DNA of 42,633 nucleotides from Actinomycetes bacterium (GTDB taxonomy: Bacteria; Actinomycetota; Actinomycetes; Actinomycetales; Cellulomonadaceae), in contig JAJYCD010000018.1 of NCBI GenBank assembly GCA_021778635.1, forward strand, positions 1-42,633, written 5' to 3'. The position numbers were made by a program, and so were the translations under genes. Each line of letters opens with the position of its first letter. The stretch's first letter is position 1. Below, in pieces: positions 17,944-26,788 of the stretch. The notes under the pieces are model-generated. The model did not search any database and was not told where the DNA came from. It worked only from the letters and a program-made list of their open reading frames with translations.

Positions 17944-18545
17944 TGGCCCAGGTCTTCGCCCACGGTCAGCTTCGCCTGTACCTTCTCGGGCTCCTCGAGT
18001 CCGGACCGAAGCACGGGTACGAGCTCATCACGGCGCTCTCCGACCGGTTCGGGGGAACCTACCGGCCGAGCCCGGGAACGATCTACCCACGGCTCGCACG
18101 ACTCGAGGAGGAGGGCCTCGTCCAGCGGGTCGAGGACGGACGCAAGGGCACCTACACGCTCACTGACACCGGGCGGCGCGAGCTGGCGGCGCGCAGCGCG
18201 GACCTGGCAGCTCTCGAAGAAGGGATCGCCGAGAGCGTCCGGTCGCTCGCGGCCCAGGTTCGCGACGACGTCCGGGGATCGATGGCGGGATTGCGCGCCG
18301 ATCTGGCAGCAGCGGCGCAGCAGGCCCGAGCATCGGCGGCCCCGGCCACCGGATCGGCAGACCCGCGGGCCGCGTCCCGCGCCCGTCGCGCCGAGGCCGA
18401 GATCCTGCTCCAGCGGTTCCGCGACGAGCTGCGAGCGGAGCTGCGGCATGCCGATGCGCGGGACGGGATCGGAGCGCTGACGGTCGACACGCTGCGAACG
18501 GTGCTCGAGAGTGCGCGATCGGCCGTGCGCGCGACACTGCGCTGA
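17943..18545 (+). CDS. PadR-family transcriptional regulator
   Basis: A 200-residue regulator. The N-terminal winged helix covers about 10-85: LRLYLLGLLESGPKHGYELITAL, then PSPGTIYPRLARLEEEGLV and KGTYTLTDTGRREL. The C-terminal half is helical and Ala/Arg-rich (EEGIAESVRSLAAQVRDDV and later RAEAEILLQRFRDEL), likely for dimerisation. PadR proteins usually repress a neighbouring operon until a ligand or stress signal binds. It overlaps the DUF4097 gene by one base, so both are made from the same message, and the dyad upstream of that message is the probable target. The ligand is unknown. Confidence 0.92.
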   Translation: MAQVFAHGQLRLYLLGLLESGPKHGYELITALSDRFGGTYRPSPGTIYPRLARLEEEGLVQRVEDGRKGTYTLTDTGRRELAARSADLAALEEGIAESVRSLAAQVRDDVRGSMAGLRADLAAAAQQARASAAPATGSADPRAASRARRAEAEILLQRFRDELRAELRHADARDGIGALTVDTLRTVLESARSAVRATLR

Positions 18546-18551
18546 GCGTCC

Positions 18552-18577
18552 GAGCCCGGTGGCGGGGGACCGGGCTC
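18552..18577. terminator. Hairpin between convergent padR and GDSL-like genes
   Basis: GAGCCCGGT (18552-18560) and ACCGGGCTC (18569-18577) form a 9-bp stem with an 8-nt G-rich loop. It begins seven bases after the padR stop. The right arm is part of a tandem triplicate. Confidence 0.6.
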
Positions 18578-18606
18578 ACGGACCGGGCTCACGGACCGGG
18601 CTCACA
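18568..18606. repeat. Three tandem 13-bp copies (GACCGGGCTCACG)
   Basis: Copies at 18568-18580, 18581-18593 and 18594-18606; the first two are identical and the third differs in its last base. Each carries the right arm of the terminator at 18552, so three alternative stems are possible. Slippage expansion is the simple explanation. Confidence 0.85.
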
Positions 18607-18616
18607 CCCGCCCGGC

Positions 18617-19222
18617 TCAGACGGCGTCGTCCGGCAGATCGAGCCAGGCGTACCAACCGGTGTGCAGCACGAGCCACGCCATCAGGCCGTAGCCGGCCTG
18701 ACCGGGGAGGACGCCGTCGCCGGACGCGAGGTCGGCGAGCCACTGCTCGTGCGTGATCAGTGGGGTGAACGTGTCCACGAACGGGACGTGCCGTCGCGTC
18801 GCGACGTCGCCGTACGCGTGCGACAGCTCGCCGATCTTCTCGTTGTCGGAGGTCCGGCCCGGAGGCGGACCGACCACGAACGTCGGGATGCGGCGCGACT
18901 CCGCCACATCGAGGATGTTCGCGAGGTTGAGACGACTCCGAGCCAGCGAGAGCCCGGCTCCGACATCCGCCCGGCCGAGCGCGACGACGAGCCGGTTGTC
19001 GCGGTCAGGAGCGAACCGTCGCGCGGTCTCCTCGTCCCATCGGTGGCCGAGCGCGGTGCTCGTCTCGTCGGGTACGGCGAGGGTCAGGGCGATGACGGGT
19101 GGATCGGCAACGGTACGGGCGATCACCCGGCCGACCCACCCCAAGCCCTTGGGGTCGCCGGCTCCGGCGACGAGCTCGTCACCGACCACCGCCAGTCGCA
19201 GCGGCACGTCTCCCACGGTCAT
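18617..19222 (-). CDS. GDSL/SGNH-like protein lacking catalytic residues
   Basis: A 201-residue protein with the SGNH-hydrolase layout but altered active-site blocks. Block I reads VVGDELVAG, with Glu16 where the nucleophile Ser is expected. Block III reads ALGRADVGAG, with Ala85 in place of the usual Asn. Block V reads GDGVLPGQAGY, with Leu172 in place of the catalytic His. It therefore looks like a non-hydrolytic relative rather than an active lipase, which is inference from alignment by eye. The ATG at 19222 has GGAG upstream. It lies 104 bp downstream of kgd on the same strand. A possible promoter (CAGACT, 19265-19270) and a GC-rich hairpin separate them. Confidence 0.7.
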   Translation of the reverse strand: MTVGDVPLRLAVVGDELVAGAGDPKGLGWVGRVIARTVADPPVIALTLAVPDETSTALGHRWDEETARRFAPDRDNRLVVALGRADVGAGLSLARSRLNLANILDVAESRRIPTFVVGPPPGRTSDNEKIGELSHAYGDVATRRHVPFVDTFTPLITHEQWLADLASGDGVLPGQAGYGLMAWLVLHTGWYAWLDLPDDAV

Positions 19223-19240
19223 CACTCCAGCCACGTCGAT

Positions 19241-19258
19241 CGGGCCGCAGTCGGCCCG
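19241..19258 (-). terminator. Hairpin between kgd and the GDSL-like gene
   Basis: CGGGCCG (19241-19247) and CGGCCCG (19252-19258) form a perfect 7-bp stem with loop CAGT. It may terminate kgd transcription. It would lie at the very 5' end of a transcript started from CAGACT at 19265-19270. Confidence 0.45.
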
Positions 19259-19264
19259 CGCTCC

Positions 19265-19270
19265 AGTCTG
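19265..19270 (-). promoter_or_regulatory. Candidate -10 of the GDSL-like gene
   Basis: On the minus strand CAGACT would start transcription near 19258, giving a leader of about 36 nt that holds the GGAG ribosome site. No -35 is obvious. Confidence 0.3.
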
Positions 19271-19326
19271 GCAGGCGACGGGTCGTCCACCGGCCCGATC
19301 GACCGGTGTGGCGAGCGCCGCAGCCG

Positions 19327-22300
19327 TCAGCGGTCGAAGGCCGCCTCGAGGATGGCCGCCTGCTCGCTCTGGTGCTTCTTGGCGGACCCGGAGGCCGGCG
19401 ACGCCGACGCGGGGCGTGAGACGACGCTGATGGTGCGCCCGACGGTGCCGGGCAGCACCATCGAGATGTACGTCCACGGTCCCTGGTTCTCGGGCTCGTC
19501 CTGCACCCAGACGAGCTGCGCGCCGGCGAACGGTGCGAGCGCGTCCCGGAGCCCTGCGCCGTCGAGCGGGTAGAGCTGCTCGATCCGCACGATCGCCGTC
19601 CGGGTGTCGTGGCGCTCGTCGCGCCGGGCCAGCAGGTCCCAGTAGACCTTGCCCGAGCACAGCAGCACCCGGTCGACCGATCCCGCTGCCGCGCCCGCGA
19701 CGGCGTCGGGGACGACCGGTCGGAACGTTCCGGAGGTGAACTCCTCGACGGGCGATGCCCCGGCCTTCAGCCGCAGCATCGACTTGGGCGTGAACACGAT
19801 GAGAGGCCGACGAGGGCGCGCGTACGCCTGCCTGCGCAGCAGGTGGAAGTACGAGGCCGGAGTGCTGGGCTGCGCGACCGTGAGGTTGTCCTCGGCGCAC
19901 AGCTGGAGGAACCGCTCGATGCGTGCGGACGAGTGGTCCGGTCCCTGACCCTCGTAGCCGTGCGGCAGGAGGAGCACGACCGACGAGTTCTGCGCCCATT
20001 TCTGCTCGGCCGACGAGATGAACTCGTCGATGATCGTCTGCGCACCGTTGACGAAGTCGCCGAACTGGGCCTCCCAGAGCACCAGAGCATCGGGACGCTC
20101 GACCGAGTAGCCGTACTCGAAGCCGAGGGCGGCGTACTCGGACAGCGACGAGTCGTAGCACCAGAACTTCGCCTGATCGGCTGACAGGTAGAGCAGCGGT
20201 GTCCACTCCGCACCGGTCTCGCGGTCGTGCATCACCGCGTGCCGCTGCACGAACGTACCGCGACGGGAGTCCTGGCCGGCGAGCCGGACGGGTGTCCCCT
20301 CGGCGAGCAGCGAGCCGAACGCCAGGATCTCGCCGTAGCCCCAGTCGATCCCGCCCTCGCGCGACATCTGCTCACGCTTGGCGAGCAGCTGGACGAGCTT
20401 CGGGTGCACGGTGAAGCCCTCCGGCGGTCGCGTGTGCGCGGCGCCGATGCGCGCGAGCACCTCGCCGTCGACGGCCGTCTGCCACCCCACCATCACGCCG
20501 GCGTCCTCGAGCTGCGCCTCCGGACGCTCCAGTCCGGCGACCGGTTCGGTCGACGAGCGCAGGACCGGGCCGTCCTCGCGTGTCTCGGCGAACACCCGCT
20601 CGAGCTGCGACTGGTAGTCGCGCAGAGCGTGCTCGGCCTCCTCGAGGGTGATGTCGCCGCGGGCGACGAGCGTCTCGGTGTAGAGCTTGCGGACCGACCG
20701 CTTCGCCTCGATCAGGTTGTACATGAGGGGCTGCGTCATCGACGGGTCGTCCCCCTCGTTGTGGCCGCGCCGGCGGTAGCAGACCATGTCGATGATCACG
20801 TCACGGTCGAACTGCTCGCGGAACTCGAACGCGAGCTCGGCGACCCGCACGCAGGACTCGGGGTCGTCCCCGTTGACGTGGAAGATCGGCACCTGCATGC
20901 CCTTGGCCACGTCGGTCGCGTAGTGCGTCGAGCGCGAGGACGACGACCCGGTCGTGAACCCGACCTGGTTGTTGATGATCACGTGGATCGTGCCGCCGGT
21001 GCGGTACCCGCGGAGCTGGGAGAGGTTGAGGGTCTCGACGACCACGCCCTGCCCGGCGAACGCCGCGTCGCCGTGGATCAGCACGGGCAGGACGGAGAAG
21101 CCGTCGCCGCCGAGGTCGATGCGGTCCTGCTTGGCGCGCACGATCCCTTCGAGGACGGGGTCCACCGCCTCGAGGTGGGACGGGTTGGCTGCGAGGTACA
21201 CCTTCGTCGTCGCGCCGGACTCTGCGGTGAACGTACCCTCGGTCCCGAGGTGGTACTTCACGTCACCCGAGCCCTGCACGCTCTTCGGATCCTGGTTGCC
21301 CTCGAACTCGGAGAAGATCTGCGCGTAGCTCTTCCCGGCGATGTTGGCGAGGATGTTCAGGCGGCCGCGGTGCGCCATCCCGATCCCGACCTCGTCCAGA
21401 CCGTTGTCGGCGGCCTTCGACAGGATCGCGTCGAGCAGCGGGATGACGGCCTCGCCGCCCTCGAGCGAGAAGCGCTTCTGGCCGACGTACTTGGTCTGGA
21501 GGAACGTCTCGAAGGCCTCGGCGGCGTTGAGCCGGCGCAGGATGCGCAGCTGGTCCTCGCGCGCGGTGCGGGTGTGGCCGGCCTCGAGCCGCTCCTGCAG
21601 CCACCGCCGCTGGCGGGGGTCCTGGAGGTGCATGTACTCCGCGCCGATGCTCCGGCAGTACGAGTCGCGGAGGAGGCCGAGCACCTCGCGCATCTTGGCG
21701 CGCGGCTTGCCGCCGAAGCCGCCGGTCGGGAAGACCCGATCCAGGTCCCACAGCGTCAGGCCGTGGTTCTGGATGTCGAGGTCCGGGTGCTTGCGCTGGC
21801 GGTAGGCGAGCGGATCGGTGTCCGCCATGAGGTGACCGCGCGAGCGGTAGGCGTGGATGAGCTCGGCGATCCGGGCCGGCTTGCCGAGCTCGGCATCCGG
21901 GTCGGTCGCCGCGTCACGGACCCACCGCACGGGCTCGTACGGCACCCGCAGTGCGGCGAACACGCGGTCGTAGAAGCCGTCCTCGCCGAGCAGCTTCGTG
22001 GCGAGGATCCGGAGGAAGTCGCCGGACTGCGCACCCTGGATGATCCGGTGGTCGTAGGTCGACGTGATCGTCAGGACCTTCGAGATGCCCATCCGGTTGA
22101 GCTGGTCCTCGCTCGTGCCCTGGAACTCGGCGGGGTAGTCCATCGCTCCGACGCCGATGATCGTGCCCTGCCCGGCCATCAGTCGCGGGACCGAGTGCAC
22201 GGTGCCGATCGTGCCGGGGTTCGTCAGCGAGAGCGTCGTGCCCGCGAAGTCCTCGACCGTCAGCTTGTTGGCGCGCGCGCGCCGGACGACGTCCTCGTAG

Positions 22301-23091
22301 GCGGACCAGAACTGCGCGAAGTCGAGGGTCTCGGCCTTCTTGATGCTCGGCACGAGGAGCTGGCGCGTCCCGTCGGGCTTCGATAGGTCGATCGCGAGAC
22401 CGAGGTTCACGTGCGCCGGGGTGATGTAGCCGGGCTTGCCGTCCACGAGCGTGTACGCGGAGTTCATCGCCGGCATGGCGGCGACGGCCTCCACGAGGGC
22501 GAAGCCGATCAGGTGGGTGAACGAGATCTTGCCACCGCGTCCGCGCGCGAGGTGGTTGTTGATGACGATCCGGTTGTCGACCATGAGGGTCGCGGGGATC
22601 GCCCGGACCGACGTGGCGGTCGGGACCTCGAGGCTCGCCTCCATGTTCGAGACGACGCGCGCCGCCGGACCGCGCAGTCGCTGGGTCTCGTCCTGGGTCT
22701 CGACGGCCGGCGCGGTCGAGGCGCGCGTGACGATGGGGACGGCGTACGACGCGGTGGCCGGCTGTGCCGTCGCGACGGGCGGCGTTGACGGGACGTCGGC
22801 GGCCGGAGCGGCCGACGCCGCGGTGGGTGCCGGTGTCACGGTGGGTGCCGGTCGTGCGGCCGTCGTGTCGGGCTTGACCGCGGGTCGATCGTCGCCGGTG
22901 CCCGCACCGGACGTCGCGGCCCCGTTGCCGTCGCTCTTGTACCCCTCGAAGAACTCCCACCACGCCGGGTCGACCGAGTTCTTGTCCTTGAGGTACTGCT
23001 CGTGCAGCTCGTCGACGAGCCACTCGTTCGCGCCGAACTCGGACCGGATCGCGTCCGGCTCTGTCTTCTGGGACACGCGAGTCTCGCCCAC
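19327..23091 (-). CDS. kgd: 2-oxoglutarate decarboxylase / E1o-E2o fusion (Kgd)
   Basis: A 1254-residue fusion enzyme of the citric acid cycle. Residues 20-50 are the E1 N-terminal segment ([16 protein letters not shown]). A 90-residue Ala/Pro/Thr linker follows. Residues 150-365 are an E2-type succinyltransferase domain with the catalytic [11 protein letters not shown] (H348). The rest is thiamine-diphosphate E1, with [32 protein letters not shown] and [19 protein letters not shown]. It lacks a lipoyl domain, as usual for actinobacterial Kgd, which works with PDH-complex E2 and E3 subunits. The GTG at 23091 has GGGCGGAA just upstream; a second GTG five codons later is possible. The enzyme is usually inhibited by GarA/OdhI-type FHA proteins; none is encoded here. 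Confidence 0.95.
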   Translation of the reverse strand: MGETRVSQKTEPDAIRSEFGANEWLVDELHEQYLKDKNSVDPAWWEFFEGYKSDGNGAATSGAGTGDDRPAVKPDTTAARPAPTVTPAPTAASAAPAADVPSTPPVATAQPATASYAVPIVTRASTAPAVETQDETQRLRGPAARVVSNMEASLEVPTATSVRAIPATLMVDNRIVINNHLARGRGGKISFTHLIGFALVEAVAAMPAMNSAYTLVDGKPGYITPAHVNLGLAIDLSKPDGTRQLLVPSIKKAETLDFAQFWSAYEDVVRRARANKLTVEDFAGTTLSLTNPGTIGTVHSVPRLMAGQGTIIGVGAMDYPAEFQGTSEDQLNRMGISKVLTITSTYDHRIIQGAQSGDFLRILATKLLGEDGFYDRVFAALRVPYEPVRWVRDAATDPDAELGKPARIAELIHAYRSRGHLMADTDPLAYRQRKHPDLDIQNHGLTLWDLDRVFPTGGFGGKPRAKMREVLGLLRDSYCRSIGAEYMHLQDPRQRRWLQERLEAGHTRTAREDQLRILRRLNAAEAFETFLQTKYVGQKRFSLEGGEAVIPLLDAILSKAADNGLDEVGIGMAHRGRLNILANIAGKSYAQIFSEFEGNQDPKSVQGSGDVKYHLGTEGTFTAESGATTKVYLAANPSHLEAVDPVLEGIVRAKQDRIDLGGDGFSVLPVLIHGDAAFAGQGVVVETLNLSQLRGYRTGGTIHVIINNQVGFTTGSSSSRSTHYATDVAKGMQVPIFHVNGDDPESCVRVAELAFEFREQFDRDVIIDMVCYRRRGHNEGDDPSMTQPLMYNLIEAKRSVRKLYTETLVARGDITLEEAEHALRDYQSQLERVFAETREDGPVLRSSTEPVAGLERPEAQLEDAGVMVGWQTAVDGEVLARIGAAHTRPPEGFTVHPKLVQLLAKREQMSREGGIDWGYGEILAFGSLLAEGTPVRLAGQDSRRGTFVQRHAVMHDRETGAEWTPLLYLSADQAKFWCYDSSLSEYAALGFEYGYSVERPDALVLWEAQFGDFVNGAQTIIDEFISSAEQKWAQNSSVVLLLPHGYEGQGPDHSSARIERFLQLCAEDNLTVAQPSTPASYFHLLRRQAYARPRRPLIVFTPKSMLRLKAGASPVEEFTSGTFRPVVPDAVAGAAAGSVDRVLLCSGKVYWDLLARRDERHDTRTAIVRIEQLYPLDGAGLRDALAPFAGAQLVWVQDEPENQGPWTYISMVLPGTVGRTISVVSRPASASPASGSAKKHQSEQAAILEAAFDR

Positions 23092-23138
23092 TTCCGCCCG
23101 CGGCCGTCGACCGCGTCATCGTCGATTACGTCGCGGCA

Positions 23139-23144
23139 AGCCTA
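23139..23144 (-). promoter_or_regulatory. Candidate kgd -10 element
   Basis: On the minus strand TAGGCT would start transcription near 23132, giving a leader of about 40 nt to the kgd GTG. No -35 is clear. Confidence 0.45.
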
Positions 23145-23197
23145 AGCCCTGACGGACCGTCTGGCCGTGCCGCGGAGCGTGTTCGACGGCCCGGAAC

Positions 23198-23209
23198 GTG
23201 AACTTTCAC
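23198..23209. promoter_or_regulatory. Perfect 12-bp palindrome-type dyad upstream of kgd
   Basis: GTGAA and TTCAC flank a 2-bp centre, AT-rich in a GC-rich gap. It is centred about 71 bp upstream of the predicted kgd transcript start. The GTGA-N4-TCAC form recalls CRP/FNR-type sites, but with a shorter spacer than the usual N6. Confidence 0.35.
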
Positions 23210-23327
23210 TCATCCCGCACTCGTTGTCCTGACCAGGGCAAAGACCCGATCCACGGGCCACCAAGAGAGGGTCCGCGCCGGGTCAGGAGATCGTGCTGAC
23301 CGGTGGGACCGCGGTCGCGACGGTGCG

Positions 23328-23345
23328 GGTCCGCGTCGTCGGACC
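23328..23345 (-). terminator. Terminator hairpin after the two-component operon
   Basis: GGTCCG (23328-23333) and CGGACC (23340-23345) form a 6-bp stem with a 6-nt loop, eight bases past the histidine kinase stop. Confidence 0.5.
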
Positions 23346-23353
23346 GCGCCGGG

Positions 23354-24463
23354 CTAGCGGCCCCGCGCCCGGTCCGCCGACGGCGCCGGCCGGTGGTCCG
23401 CACGTGCCGCGGGCAGCTCGAGTCTCATGGTGCACCCGGACGAGGTGTCCGCGACCTCGATGGTTCCCCCGTGCAGGTTGGCCGCCCAGCGCACGATCGA
23501 CAGACCGAGGCCGGTGCCTCCGGTGGAGATCTGTCCGGTGATCGCCGGCATGTTGCCGCGCGCGAAGCGTTCGAAGACCTGCTGGCGTTGCTCGCGGGCG
23601 ATGCCGGGTCCGCGGTCGGTCACGTCGATGCGCACGACGTCGCCCACGCGGCTGGCCTCGATCCGGATCGGCTCGCCCGGCGGAGAGTGTCGGACCGCGT
23701 TGTGCAGCAGGTTCGCGAGGATCTGGTGCAGGCGCTCGCGATCGGCGGGGACGGTGAGGTCGGGCGGGTCGACGTCGACCGGGAAGGTCAGCCCCTTGTC
23801 GATCGAGACCAGCGCGGCGCTGTCGGACGCCTCCGCGAGGAAGTCGCTGAGCGCGACGTCCGTGATGTCGAGCCCGACCGCGCCGGCCTCGACGCGCGAG
23901 AGGTCGAGCAGGTAGGCGACGAGCCGGCCGAGGCGCTCGGTCTGGGCGAGGGCCACCTGCATGGTGGCGGTGTCGGGCTCGCTGACGCCGTCGACGATGT
24001 TCTCGAGCTGGGCCTGGAGCGCCGTGACCGGGGTGCGCAGCTCGTGGGACACGTTGGCGACCATCTCCCGACGGAGCAGATCCGCGGAGGCGAGATCTTC
24101 CGCCATCGCGTTGAACGTGACAGCGAGCTGTCCGACCTCGTCCCGGCTCGTCGCCGTGACCCGCTGCGAGTAGTCGCCCGCTGCCATCGCGCGGGCGGCG
24201 GCCGTCATCTCCCGCAGCGGCGACGTCATCCCGCGCGCGAGGATCTGCGTGAGCACGAGGGACACGACGATCGCGAGCGGGAACGTCCGTGTCGGCCCGA
24301 GATGGTTGTTCAGTCCCACCCAGGTGATCAGGGCGGCCAACGTGACCGTCGCCGCGACGAGGACCCCGAGCTTGATCTTGATGGACTGGAGACGGTCGAG
24401 CGGTCGGACGTCCGGCAGCCGAGCGAGGTGCGCCTGCGTGCTCGCGTGGCGTTGGCGGCTCAC
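23354..24463 (-). CDS. Sensor histidine kinase
   Basis: A 369-residue membrane kinase. Two transmembrane helices (about 30-50 and 60-78) are separated by only about ten residues, so there is almost no external sensor loop. HAMP follows (about 78-130). HisKA has VSHELRTP with the phospho-acceptor H140. The catalytic domain has the N box LLHNAVRHSP, the G1 box DRGPGIA and the G2 box GTGLGLSIV. The GTG at 24463 overlaps the regulator stop (GTGA), so the genes are coupled. The short loop suggests sensing within the membrane or through a partner, which is inference. The signal and regulon are unknown. The open frame upstream lies inside the regulator and was rejected. Confidence 0.93.
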   Translation of the reverse strand: MSRQRHASTQAHLARLPDVRPLDRLQSIKIKLGVLVAATVTLAALITWVGLNNHLGPTRTFPLAIVVSLVLTQILARGMTSPLREMTAAARAMAAGDYSQRVTATSRDEVGQLAVTFNAMAEDLASADLLRREMVANVSHELRTPVTALQAQLENIVDGVSEPDTATMQVALAQTERLGRLVAYLLDLSRVEAGAVGLDITDVALSDFLAEASDSAALVSIDKGLTFPVDVDPPDLTVPADRERLHQILANLLHNAVRHSPPGEPIRIEASRVGDVVRIDVTDRGPGIAREQRQQVFERFARGNMPAITGQISTGGTGLGLSIVRWAANLHGGTIEVADTSSGCTMRLELPAARADHRPAPSADRARGR

Positions 24464-25239
24464 GTCGCGGTGCCCCCCGGGCTCGCCGGGCGGCCGGCCT
24501 CCTGGGTGTCGGTCGCGGGCTCGGACGGCTCGAACGCGTAACCGACTCCGTGGACAGTCCGGATCAGGTCGGCGCCGAGCTTGCGGCGCAGTGCCTTGAC
24601 GTGGGAGTCGACGGTGCGGGTCCCGCTCGCATCGACCCAGTCCCACACCTCTGCGAGCAGCCTCTCGCGGGTGAGTACGGTGCGCGGGCTCGAGACGAGC
24701 GTGACGAGCAGGTCGAACTCGGTCGGCGTCAGGTGCACCTCGGCGCTGCCGCGGTGCACCCGTCGCTGGGCGCGGTCGACGGCGACGTCCCCGACGACGA
24801 GCGGAGGCAGGGCCGTCGTCCCGGTGTCGATCTCCGCGGCTCGGGTCGCTCGCTCCTGGCGGCGCAGCAGAGCCTTGGTCCGCGCCACGAGCTCGCGCAT
24901 CGAGAACGGTTTGGTCATGTAGTCATCGGCGCCCACACCGAGGCCGATCAGCATGTCCGTCTCGTCGTCGCGGGCGGTCAGCATGAGCACCGGCACCGGA
25001 CGTTCCGCCTGGATGCGTCGGCAGACCTCGAGGCCGTCCAGACCGGGGAGCATGACGTCCAGGACGACGACGTCCGGACGCAGCGAGCTCGCCATGGCGA
25101 CACCGGCGTGGCCGTCGAGCGCCATCTCGACGCGCCAGCCCTCGCCGGACAGCCGCCGGGCGATCGCGGTCGCGATGGCGGGTTCGTCCTCGACGACGAG
25201 GACGAGGACGTTCGAGGTGGTAGCGGGTGACGTCACCAT
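24460..25239 (-). CDS. OmpR-family response regulator
   Basis: A 259-residue regulator. The receiver domain has the acidic VEDEP (about 16-20), phospho-acceptor D61 in VVVLDVMLPGLDG, and K110 in YMTKPFS. The DNA-binding winged helix includes LTPTEFDLLVTLVSSP and RTVDSHVKALRRKLG, ending RTVHGVGYAFEP. It is co-transcribed with the kinase through a 4-base overlap. The ATG at 25239 is preceded by CACGCT and six bases, the same leaderless pattern as other genes here. The frame is open much further upstream but without family similarity. A short Thr/Ala/Pro-rich C-terminal tail is extra. Confidence 0.93.
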   Translation of the reverse strand: MVTSPATTSNVLVLVVEDEPAIATAIARRLSGEGWRVEMALDGHAGVAMASSLRPDVVVLDVMLPGLDGLEVCRRIQAERPVPVLMLTARDDETDMLIGLGVGADDYMTKPFSMRELVARTKALLRRQERATRAAEIDTGTTALPPLVVGDVAVDRAQRRVHRGSAEVHLTPTEFDLLVTLVSSPRTVLTRERLLAEVWDWVDASGTRTVDSHVKALRRKLGADLIRTVHGVGYAFEPSEPATDTQEAGRPASPGGTAT

Positions 25240-25245
25240 GGGCAC

Positions 25246-25251
25246 AGCGTG
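25246..25251 (-). promoter_or_regulatory. Candidate -10 of the two-component operon
   Basis: On the minus strand CACGCT plus six bases precedes the ATG at 25239. The same hexamer and spacing recur before the gene starting at 42437. Confidence 0.35.
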
Positions 25252-25319
25252 GCACAACGCCTCGAGAGGTGCCCGGACGGTGCGGCTCGTGCGCCGCGCG
25301 GCGCGTCGGGCCGGCCCCA

Positions 25320-25325
25320 TATGAT
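25320..25325 (+). promoter_or_regulatory. Candidate -10 inside a small dyad (TATGAT)
   Basis: TATGAT matches the TANNNT -10 pattern and lies within the dyad GCCCCAT-ATG-ATGGGGC. Transcription would start near 25332, just before an ATG at 25335. No -35 is seen. Confidence 0.45.
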
Positions 25326-25334
25326 GGGGCGACC

Positions 25335-25484
25335 ATGTCCAGCTCACCTCGTGGCCGGCAGGTCGACGCCCTGCGGCGAGACCCGACCCGAGCTGCCGGC
25401 GCCTCGCGTGCGCCGAGCCGGGAGTGCGTCCCGGGTGTTCCGACGAGCGCCACCGAACGGCGAGCCGGACGCGTCGCATGCTGA
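25335..25484 (+). CDS. Possible 49-residue leader ORF
   Basis: A short frame beginning MSSSPRGRQVDALRRD and ending in a Cys, rich in Arg, Ala and Ser. It would be translated from a nearly leaderless start three bases after the predicted transcript start. Its stop overlaps the ATG of the following membrane protein by seven bases, so it could couple translation of that gene. I recognise no family. GC-rich DNA gives long chance frames, so it may be untranslated leader. Confidence 0.3.
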   Translation: MSSSPRGRQVDALRRDPTRAAGASRAPSRECVPGVPTSATERRAGRVAC

Positions 25485-26788
25485 TCGAGTGGCTCCTGAT
25501 CGCTCTCGGGGTCGTGCTGACCATCGGGACGGCGATCTTCGTCGCCGGCGAGTTCTCTCTCGTCACGGTGGACCCGGCCGTGGCCGACGCCCATCCGGGT
25601 GCGGGCGATCGCCGTGGGCGCGCCGTGCGGAGGGCCCTGTCCCACCTCTCCACCGAGCTCTCCGGCGCTCAGGTCGGCATCACGGTGACCACGATCATGC
25701 TCGGCTATCTCACTCAGCCGGCCCTCGTGCGGGTCCTCAGCCTTCCGCTCCAGGCATCGGCGCTCGGGCGGTCGATCGGGGCCGTGGTGGCCGGAGCGAT
25801 CGCACTCGTGCTCGTCAACGGCTTCTCCATGATCTTCGGGGAGCTCGTGCCGAAGAACCTCGCGATCAGCCATCCCGTCGGTACCGCTCGGGCCATCGCG
25901 CCCGTGCAGCACGCGGTCACGGTCGCGCTGCGGCCGATGATCATCCTGTTCAACAACAGCGCCAACGGTCTGCTGCGACGGGCGGGCGTCGAGCCCCGTG
26001 AGGAGCTCGCCGGCGGACGGTCCGCCCAGGAGCTCGTCTCCCTCGTCCGACGCTCCGCCGAGGTGGGCACGCTCGACGAGTCCACCGCGACGCTCCTCAC
26101 GAACTCGCTGGAGTTCGCCGAGCTCACGGCGGTCGACGTGATGACGGACCGGACGCGACTGGTCGTTCTTCGCCGTGACGCGACCGCCGCCGACGTGGTC
26201 GCGCGAGCACGTGAGAGCGGACACTCCCGGTTCCCGGTGATCGGCGACTCACGCGACGACATCGTCGGTCTGGTGCATCTGCGTCGCGCGATCGGGGTCC
26301 CGTACGCACGGCGCACCGACGTCCCCGCGGCGGCACTGATGGTGGACGCGCCGCGCGTGCCGGAGACCGTGCACCTCGGGCCGCTCCTGGTCGAGCTCCG
26401 GGCGCTGGGTCTGCAGATGGCGGTCGTGGTGGACGAGTACGGCGGGACCTCCGGCGTCGTGACGCTCGAGGACGTCGTCGAGGAGCTCGTCGGCGACGTC
26501 CGCGACGAGCACGACCGACGACGCAGCGGATCCACGCGTCGCGTCGACGGCTCCTGGGCGGTGCCGGGCCTGCTGCGTCCAGACGAGCTCGCGGAGACGA
26601 CGGGGCTGAGCATCAGCCAGGAAGGACCGTTCGAGACCCTCGGCGGGCTGGTGATGGCGGTCCTGGGGCGCGTGCCCGTCGTCGGCGACGAGATCGACGT
26701 CGACGGCGTGCGCCTCGAGGTCGAGCAGATGTCCGGGCGGCGCATCGAGCGACTGCGCGCGAGCTCCGGCGGGTCGGTGGCGTCGTGA
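25478..26788 (+). CDS. CNNM/CBS/CorC-type membrane protein (hemolysin family)
   Basis: A 436-residue membrane protein. The N-terminal CNNM domain (about 1-190) starts MLIEWLLIALGVVLTIGTAIFVAGEFSLVTVDP and includes GELVPKNLAISHP. A CBS pair follows (about 215-335, DVMTDRTRLVVLRRDA and ALGLQMAVVVDEYGGTSGVV). A CorC/HlyC domain ends the protein (about 355-430). Relatives are Mg or divalent-cation transporters or their regulators; the hemolysin label is historical. The ATG at 25478 begins the conserved part and lacks a good ribosome site, but it overlaps a possible leader ORF. Its stop overlaps the GTG of the next, paralogous gene. Confidence 0.9.
   Translation: MLIEWLLIALGVVLTIGTAIFVAGEFSLVTVDPAVADAHPGAGDRRGRAVRRALSHLSTELSGAQVGITVTTIMLGYLTQPALVRVLSLPLQASALGRSIGAVVAGAIALVLVNGFSMIFGELVPKNLAISHPVGTARAIAPVQHAVTVALRPMIILFNNSANGLLRRAGVEPREELAGGRSAQELVSLVRRSAEVGTLDESTATLLTNSLEFAELTAVDVMTDRTRLVVLRRDATAADVVARARESGHSRFPVIGDSRDDIVGLVHLRRAIGVPYARRTDVPAAALMVDAPRVPETVHLGPLLVELRALGLQMAVVVDEYGGTSGVVTLEDVVEELVGDVRDEHDRRRSGSTRRVDGSWAVPGLLRPDELAETTGLSISQEGPFETLGGLVMAVLGRVPVVGDEIDVDGVRLEVEQMSGRRIERLRASSGGSVAS

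Noticed and set aside
18568..18606. CRISPR array
   Set aside because: Repeats are 13 bp, directly abutting with no spacers, and no cas gene is in the window.
20227..22386. A 719-codon open frame antisense to kgd
   Set aside because: Low-complexity Arg/Leu/Val-rich product, fully inside the certain kgd gene; a shadow frame.
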